Below are positions 7,141-10,468 of a stretch of DNA of 10,468 bases, one piece after another (the first letter of the stretch is position 1; each line of letters starts with the position of its first letter). The notes under the pieces were generated by a model that did no database searches, was not told the origin of the DNA, and saw only the letters and a list, made by a program, of their open reading frames with translations. Source of the stretch: Candidatus Aminicenantota bacterium (GTDB taxonomy: Bacteria > Acidobacteriota > Aminicenantia > Aminicenantales > UBA8522). Both the position numbers and the translations under genes were made by a program. The stretch lies in the NCBI GenBank assembly GCA_016934895.1, contig JAFGRZ010000272.1, positions 1-10,468 of the forward strand, read 5' to 3'.

Positions 7141-8367
7141 CTATTTCCTCAGAGCCTCGATGGGGTTGGTGGAGGCGGCCCTCCGGGCCGGCATAAGGCC
7201 CGAGATGATCCCGATGGTCAGGAGAATCAAGATCGTGGCCACTCCGACCGTCGGGTTGAGCAGCGGAATGCCGACGAATTCTTCGATCTTCTCGACGGGG
7301 AGAGCTTTCAAGACCAGGGCCGCGAACAGGAAGCCCAGTCCGCCGCCCAAAAGAACGATGGCCAGGGACTCGGTGAAGAACTGCCAGAGAATGTGTCGCC
7401 GCTTCGCCCCCACGGCGAGCTTGATGCCGATTTCCTTGGTGCGTTCTTCGACCACGACCAGCATGATGGAGGCCACTCCGACCCCTCCGACGAGCAGCGT
7501 GAAAGCGCCGATGACGCCAAGGAAGACATTGAAAGCGAGAAAGAAAATCGAAAAGGACTTTTCGAACTCGGTCCAGTCCCAGACGAACAGGGCGTCGTTG
7601 TCGTCGGGGGAAAACCCGGCCAGCTTTCCCAGTTCCTCCCGCATCAGCCGGATCGTTCGCTTGGAGTCGGCCGGATTCGCCGGCTGAAAGATAAGACTCC
7701 CGATATACTTGTCGCCGAAAAGCGCCGAGTAGGTCGTCCAGGGGATGAAGGCGCAGTGCTCATCGCGTTGTCCGCTGAAATTGCTCGTCTGGATCTTTTT
7801 CTTCATCACGCCCACGACGGTGAAGGGAAGCCCCTCGATGAAGACGGTCCGGCCCACGGCCTTTTCCTCATGGAAGAGGTTTTCGGTGACGGTGTCGCCG
7901 AGAACACAGACGCGGCGCTTTTGAGATACGTCGGCGTCATTGAGGTAGCGGCCCTCGCCGGCGATGATGTTGCGGATATCGCCGTATCCGACGGTCACTC
8001 CGCGCACGGTGTTGAGGACATCCTCCCGGCGGTAGCGGATGGCCCGCGTCGCGGTGAATTCGAAGGAGGTCCTCTTGATCCCCGGGATTTTCTGCCCGGC
8101 CAGGAGGACCTGTTCCGGGGTCAGGCGGACGAGACGGCCCTTGGGAAGGCCCCGGTAGGTGACGGTTGTGCTTGCCGGAAAGGCGATCACGAACCCCTGG
8201 CCGACGCCGCGAAATGTCTTCAGGTTTTGCCGGCTCACCGCCGAGCCGAAAGCGAGGAGGATCACGACGGCGAAGGTCCCCCAGCCGACGCCCGAAAGAG
8301 TCAGCGAAGTGCGGAGAGGCTGACGCCTCAGGTCGCGGATGAGGTTGCGGAAGAAGGTGAGGATCAT
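7141..8367 (-). CDS. ABC transporter permease 1, MacB-like (FtsX domain)
   Basis: A 408-aa protein with the same architecture as its downstream neighbour: TM1 about 20-41, extracytoplasmic MacB_PCD-type domain about 42-270, then TM helices about 275-303, 328-354 and 371-392. The coupling segment VEERTKEIGIKLAVGAKRRHI (306-326) is present, as is the C-terminal MPARRAASTNPIEALRK (392-408). Both permeases share a motif in the extracytoplasmic domain: FTVVGVMKKKIQTSNFSG here and FTVIGVMKKKLQNSSYQG in permease 2, each followed by an xxYIP/xxFIP segment. This supports an old gene duplication. The ATG overlaps the adaptor stop as ATGA (8364-8367), so the two are translationally coupled. It is likely to form the membrane core of the exporter with permease 2. 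The substrate is unknown: macrolides, peptides, lipoproteins or other envelope molecules are all possible for this superfamily. Confidence 0.92.
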   Translation of the reverse strand: MILTFFRNLIRDLRRQPLRTSLTLSGVGWGTFAVVILLAFGSAVSRQNLKTFRGVGQGFVIAFPASTTVTYRGLPKGRLVRLTPEQVLLAGQKIPGIKRTSFEFTATRAIRYRREDVLNTVRGVTVGYGDIRNIIAGEGRYLNDADVSQKRRVCVLGDTVTENLFHEEKAVGRTVFIEGLPFTVVGVMKKKIQTSNFSGQRDEHCAFIPWTTYSALFGDKYIGSLIFQPANPADSKRTIRLMREELGKLAGFSPDDNDALFVWDWTEFEKSFSIFFLAFNVFLGVIGAFTLLVGGVGVASIMLVVVEERTKEIGIKLAVGAKRRHILWQFFTESLAIVLLGGGLGFLFAALVLKALPVEKIEEFVGIPLLNPTVGVATILILLTIGIISGLMPARRAASTNPIEALRK

Positions 8368-9443
8368 TCGATTTCCCGGGGCGGCCGCTCGACGACCTGG
8401 TCTCCTTCTTTGAGGCCTTCCAGGATCTCGATGTTCAGGCCGTCGGACAGTCCGGTTTTCACCTCGACCTTGGAGATCGTCTCGTTTTCCTTGACCTCGA
8501 CGAAGCGCTTTCCGTTCTCCGAGAGCACCAGGCGCTCGGGGATGACGAGGACGTTTTGATGTTCCTGGATCTTCACATACGCCGTGGCCGAGTAGCCGGC
8601 CCGGAGGATGATCCCGGGCGCCTCGGAAAGGACGATCTCCACGTCGAAAAGGGTGGCGTTGCCCTCTTTCCTGGCTTTGGGGTAAATGCGCTGCAGCGTC
8701 CCCCTGATTTTTTCCTCGGCCAGCGCCCCGATCTGGATTTCCGTCTCCATGCCCGGCACGAGTTTTCCGACGTCGATTTCGTCGACCGTGCCTTTGAAGA
8801 GGATCGTCTTCATATCGGCCATGGAGCAGAGGTCGGTCCCGGGCTGGAAATTGGTCAGCGGGACGACCGGATCTCCCTCGAAGGCGCTGAGAGAAAGAAC
8901 GATGCCCGAGATCGGGGCCTTGACGATGGAATCCACGCTGCGGTTGGACATTTCGATCCGGCCCTTCTCCAGGAGCTGGAACCTTTCCCTGGCCACCCGG
9001 TGGCGGAGCTCCGCCTCGCTGTATTCCGCCTCCAGGGTGTCCATCTGAGATCGGGAAATGAGCTGAGACTGGAACAGTTGAGCGTTGCGGTCCCGATCGA
9101 CTTTGATCTTCGACAGGGTGACTTCAGCCACCTCCATATTGCGGCGGGTCTCAACATATTCAAGGGGAGTCGGGTTGGGCGAGATATTGAACAGGGGGCT
9201 TCCCTTGGCGACGGCGTCGCCGACCTTGAACAGGACCTCCGCGACGATGCCCGGTATCGTCGATTTGACCTTGATCTCCTGTTCGGGCTCGAGCGTGCCC
9301 ACGGCCAGGGCTCTTTCGGCGATATCCCCCCGGATGACCGGGACATATTTCAGCTCGTTGCCCTTCTTTTTCCCTCCGGAGAGAACGACATAGACGGCGA
9401 CGGCCGCCAGCAGGATGGCGACGGGAATGACGACTTTTTTCAT
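8364..9443 (-). CDS. Periplasmic adaptor (membrane fusion) protein, HlyD/MacA family
   Basis: I place the start at the ATG 9443-9441, giving 359 aa, because a GAGGG site lies 7 nt upstream and the protein then opens directly with a membrane anchor (MKKVVIPVAILLAAVAVYVV, 1-20). A longer frame begins at GTG 9476 but has no ribosome site. No lipobox is seen. The biotinyl-lipoyl-like domain is split: first half about 57-88 (IPGIVAEVLFKVGDAV), second half about 171-195 (VKAPISGIVLSLSAFEGDPV). Between them, about 97-165, is an alpha-helical hairpin rich in Glu, Arg and Lys, expected to reach a TolC-type outer-membrane channel. A beta-barrel (about 212-292) and a membrane-proximal domain (about 296-352) follow. 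It would link the two permeases to an outer-membrane channel, which is not encoded in the window. It is the first gene of the exporter operon and overlaps permease 1 by 4 nt. Confidence 0.92.
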   Translation of the reverse strand: MKKVVIPVAILLAAVAVYVVLSGGKKKGNELKYVPVIRGDIAERALAVGTLEPEQEIKVKSTIPGIVAEVLFKVGDAVAKGSPLFNISPNPTPLEYVETRRNMEVAEVTLSKIKVDRDRNAQLFQSQLISRSQMDTLEAEYSEAELRHRVARERFQLLEKGRIEMSNRSVDSIVKAPISGIVLSLSAFEGDPVVPLTNFQPGTDLCSMADMKTILFKGTVDEIDVGKLVPGMETEIQIGALAEEKIRGTLQRIYPKARKEGNATLFDVEIVLSEAPGIILRAGYSATAYVKIQEHQNVLVIPERLVLSENGKRFVEVKENETISKVEVKTGLSDGLNIEILEGLKEGDQVVERPPREIE

Positions 9444-9450
9444 GCTTCTA

Positions 9451-9455
9451 CCCTC
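9451..9455 (-). promoter_or_regulatory. Ribosome binding site that fixes the adaptor start
   Basis: GAGGG on the minus strand lies 7 nt before the ATG at 9443-9441. The alternative upstream GTG at 9476 has no comparable site, so the shorter protein is preferred. Confidence 0.7.
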
Positions 9456-9549
9456 GGATACACAAATACACTTCACAATAATCTACGAAAAATTCCCCGG
9501 ATGGTTCACCCTCCCTTTAGAAGACTCTTTTTCCGGCTGCCCCAGGCGT

Positions 9550-9578
9550 TTTACAAAGCGGCTCAACTTTTCTACAAT
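9550..9578 (+). promoter_or_regulatory. Sigma70-type promoter of the ABC-2 operon
   Basis: TTTACA (9550-9555) and TACAAT (9573-9578) each match 5 of 6 consensus bases and are separated by the optimal 17 nt. Transcription would start near 9585, leaving a leader of about 22 nt before the ATG at 9607, just enough for the ribosome site. Confidence 0.7.
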
Positions 9579-9596
9579 CTCCCCGTATTACCTAAC

Positions 9597-9602
9597 GGAG
9601 GT
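9597..9602 (+). promoter_or_regulatory. Strong ribosome binding site of the ABC-2 ATPase gene
   Basis: GGAGGT lies 4 nt before ATG 9607. The open frame extends upstream to 9415, but this site, the promoter at 9550-9578 and the protein family's usual length all favour 9607 as the start. Confidence 0.8.
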
Positions 9603-9606
9603 CCGC

Positions 9607-10329
9607 ATGGATAAAATCCTTGTTGTCGAAGACTTGAAAAAATCCTACGGCCGCACCGAAGCGCTCACCGGCATCGATTTCGAGGTCGCCCCCGGCGAGG
9701 TCTTCGCCCTGATCGGCCCGAACGGCGCCGGCAAGACCACCGCGCTCCGGATCGTCGCGACACTCCTCTCCCCTTCCGGCGGGAAAGTCACTTTCCTCGG
9801 GTTCGACCTAAAAAAGCAGCCCGAGAAATTCCGGGAGAGGATCAGCTATCTTCCCGAGGAAGCCGGGGCGTATAAGAACCTGAAGGGGACGGATTACCTG
9901 AAGTTCATGGCCAATTTTTACGCCCGCTCCGACCAGGAGGCCGGCGAATTCATCGCCCGAGCCCGGGAGATCGCCGACCTGGGAAAGCGCCTCAACGAGA
10001 AGGCCGGAACCTACTCCAAGGGCATGACCCGGAAACTCCTCCTCGCCCGGGCGCTCATGACCAAGCCCGACCTGGCCATCCTGGACGAGCCCACCTCGGG
10101 CCTGGACGTCATCAACGCCCTCGAGGTCCGCGAGATCGTCAAGCGGTTCGCCAGGGAGGGCATCTCGGTCCTCCTCTCCTCCCACAACATGCTCGAGATC
10201 GAATTCCTCTCCGACCGGGTCAGCCTGATCGACAAGGGCCGCATCCTGGACACGGGAACACCCGAGGAACTGAAGGATAAATACGGGTCCAAGAACCTCG
10301 AAGAGGTTTTCAGGAGCGCACTCCAATGA
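9607..10329 (+). CDS. ABC-2 type transporter ATP-binding protein
   Basis: A 240-aa ATPase of the NatA/CcmA-like group that pairs with ABC-2 permeases. Walker A is GPNGAGKTT (37-45). The Q-loop region reads ISYLPEEAGAYKNLKG (79-94), the PEE form common in this subgroup in place of a plain Gln. The signature is the degenerate YSKGMTRKLLLARAL (136-150), also usual here. Walker B is LAILDE (156-161) with catalytic Glu161, followed by PTSGLD, and the switch is His193 (SSHNM). The protein would drive export of an unknown substrate, or act as a Na+ or drug efflux pump; families of this kind cannot be assigned a substrate by sequence alone. The last 4 nt overlap the permease ATG, showing tight operon coupling. 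It is transcribed divergently from the MacB-like operon. Confidence 0.93.
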   Translation: MDKILVVEDLKKSYGRTEALTGIDFEVAPGEVFALIGPNGAGKTTALRIVATLLSPSGGKVTFLGFDLKKQPEKFRERISYLPEEAGAYKNLKGTDYLKFMANFYARSDQEAGEFIARAREIADLGKRLNEKAGTYSKGMTRKLLLARALMTKPDLAILDEPTSGLDVINALEVREIVKRFAREGISVLLSSHNMLEIEFLSDRVSLIDKGRILDTGTPEELKDKYGSKNLEEVFRSALQ

Positions 10330-10468
10330 AAAAATTCATGAACCTCCTCGTCAAGGAAGTCAAAGAGCTGATCACCATGCAGCTCTTCGTCTCGCTTCTC
10401 TTTACCATCTTCCTTTTCTACTTCATCGGCCAGATGGCCAAGACCGAAATGAAAAAAGCGGGCCGGAC
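10326..10468 (+). CDS. ABC-2 type transporter permease, N-terminal 47 aa, cut by window edge
   Basis: The ATG at 10326-10328 overlaps the ATPase stop as ATGA, with an AGGAG site at 10312-10316, 9 nt upstream. The visible 47 residues begin with a basic amphipathic stretch (MKKFMNLLVKEVKELITMQL) that leads into a hydrophobic helix, about residues 20-37, ending near FYFIGQ. That is the usual opening of ABC-2 permeases, whose N-terminal elbow helix carries a KE(I/V)KEL-type motif. Together with the preceding ATPase it makes a simple two-component transporter. The assignment rests on position and this short segment; the body of the protein lies beyond the window. Confidence 0.75.
   Translation, partial: MKKFMNLLVKEVKELITMQLFVSLLFTIFLFYFIGQMAKTEMKKAGR

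Larger units (their letters stand above)
9444..9606. other. Divergent intergenic region between two ABC transporter operons
   Basis: This 163-nt region must hold promoters for both the minus-strand exporter operon and the plus-strand ABC-2 operon. The plus promoter is clear and is listed separately. For the minus strand I see only weak boxes, for example TAGATT (9485-9480) with GTGAAC (9509-9504) 18 nt upstream, so I do not call one. The two start regions are close enough for one regulator to affect both, but no clear operator palindrome was found. Confidence 0.6.

Noticed and set aside
6163..8559. A 798-codon open frame on the plus strand
   Set aside because: It lies antisense to both permease genes, whose minus-strand products show clear family motifs. 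The plus frame has low-complexity Asp/Gly/Glu/His-rich composition typical of a shadow frame in GC-rich DNA.
9444..9476. N-terminal extension of the adaptor from GTG 9476
   Set aside because: No ribosome site precedes it. It would place 11 extra residues before a clean membrane anchor, while ATG 9443 has GAGGG at 7 nt.
1..10468. CRISPR arrays, tRNA or rRNA genes, insertion sequences, phage or toxin-antitoxin modules
   Set aside because: I saw no regularly spaced repeats, no tRNA-like cloverleaf or rRNA signature, and no transposase, integrase or toxin-like proteins.

Overview
The window comes from a bacterium with moderately high GC content and, judging from the periplasmic adaptor and MacB-type export genes, a Gram-negative envelope. 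A soluble Ser/Thr kinase fused to a TolB-like domain and TPRs, split MacB-type exporters and a secreted C69 peptidase are a combination I associate with Acidobacteriota and relatives such as Aminicenantes. That assignment is inference: no rRNA or taxonomic marker is present.

Layout, left to right. (1) 1-491, minus: the N-terminal part of a secreted family C69 dipeptidase, cut by the window edge. (2) 492-1021: a gene-poor, AT-richer stretch with a palindrome and no convincing gene. (3) 1022-2542, minus: an FAD-dependent oxidoreductase of the phytoene-desaturase/carotenoid-oxidoreductase superfamily. It lies 60 nt downstream of (4) 2603-5110, minus: an 835-aa Ser/Thr kinase with an N-terminal zinc ribbon, a TolB-like domain and TPRs. 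These two are probably co-transcribed, possibly from a promoter near 5138-5166. (5) 5218-9443, minus: a compact four-gene operon read in the order adaptor, permease 1, permease 2, ATPase (4-nt overlap, 3-nt gap, 9-nt gap). It encodes a MacAB/LolCDE-like tripartite exporter in which the ATPase is separate and two different permeases are used. (6) 9444-9606: a divergent intergenic region with a good sigma70-type promoter for the plus strand. (7) 9607-10468, plus: an ABC-2 type transporter, with an ATPase followed, overlapping by 4 nt, by a permease that runs off the window.

Functionally the window is dominated by envelope transport (two unrelated ABC systems transcribed divergently) beside a signalling kinase paired with a redox enzyme. 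The genes are intact except the two cut by the window edges. I do not see a clearly new defence, mobile or RNA system. The most unusual items are the kinase architecture with its oxidoreductase partner, the cysteine cluster in the C69 enzyme, and the uncharacterised 492-1021 gap.
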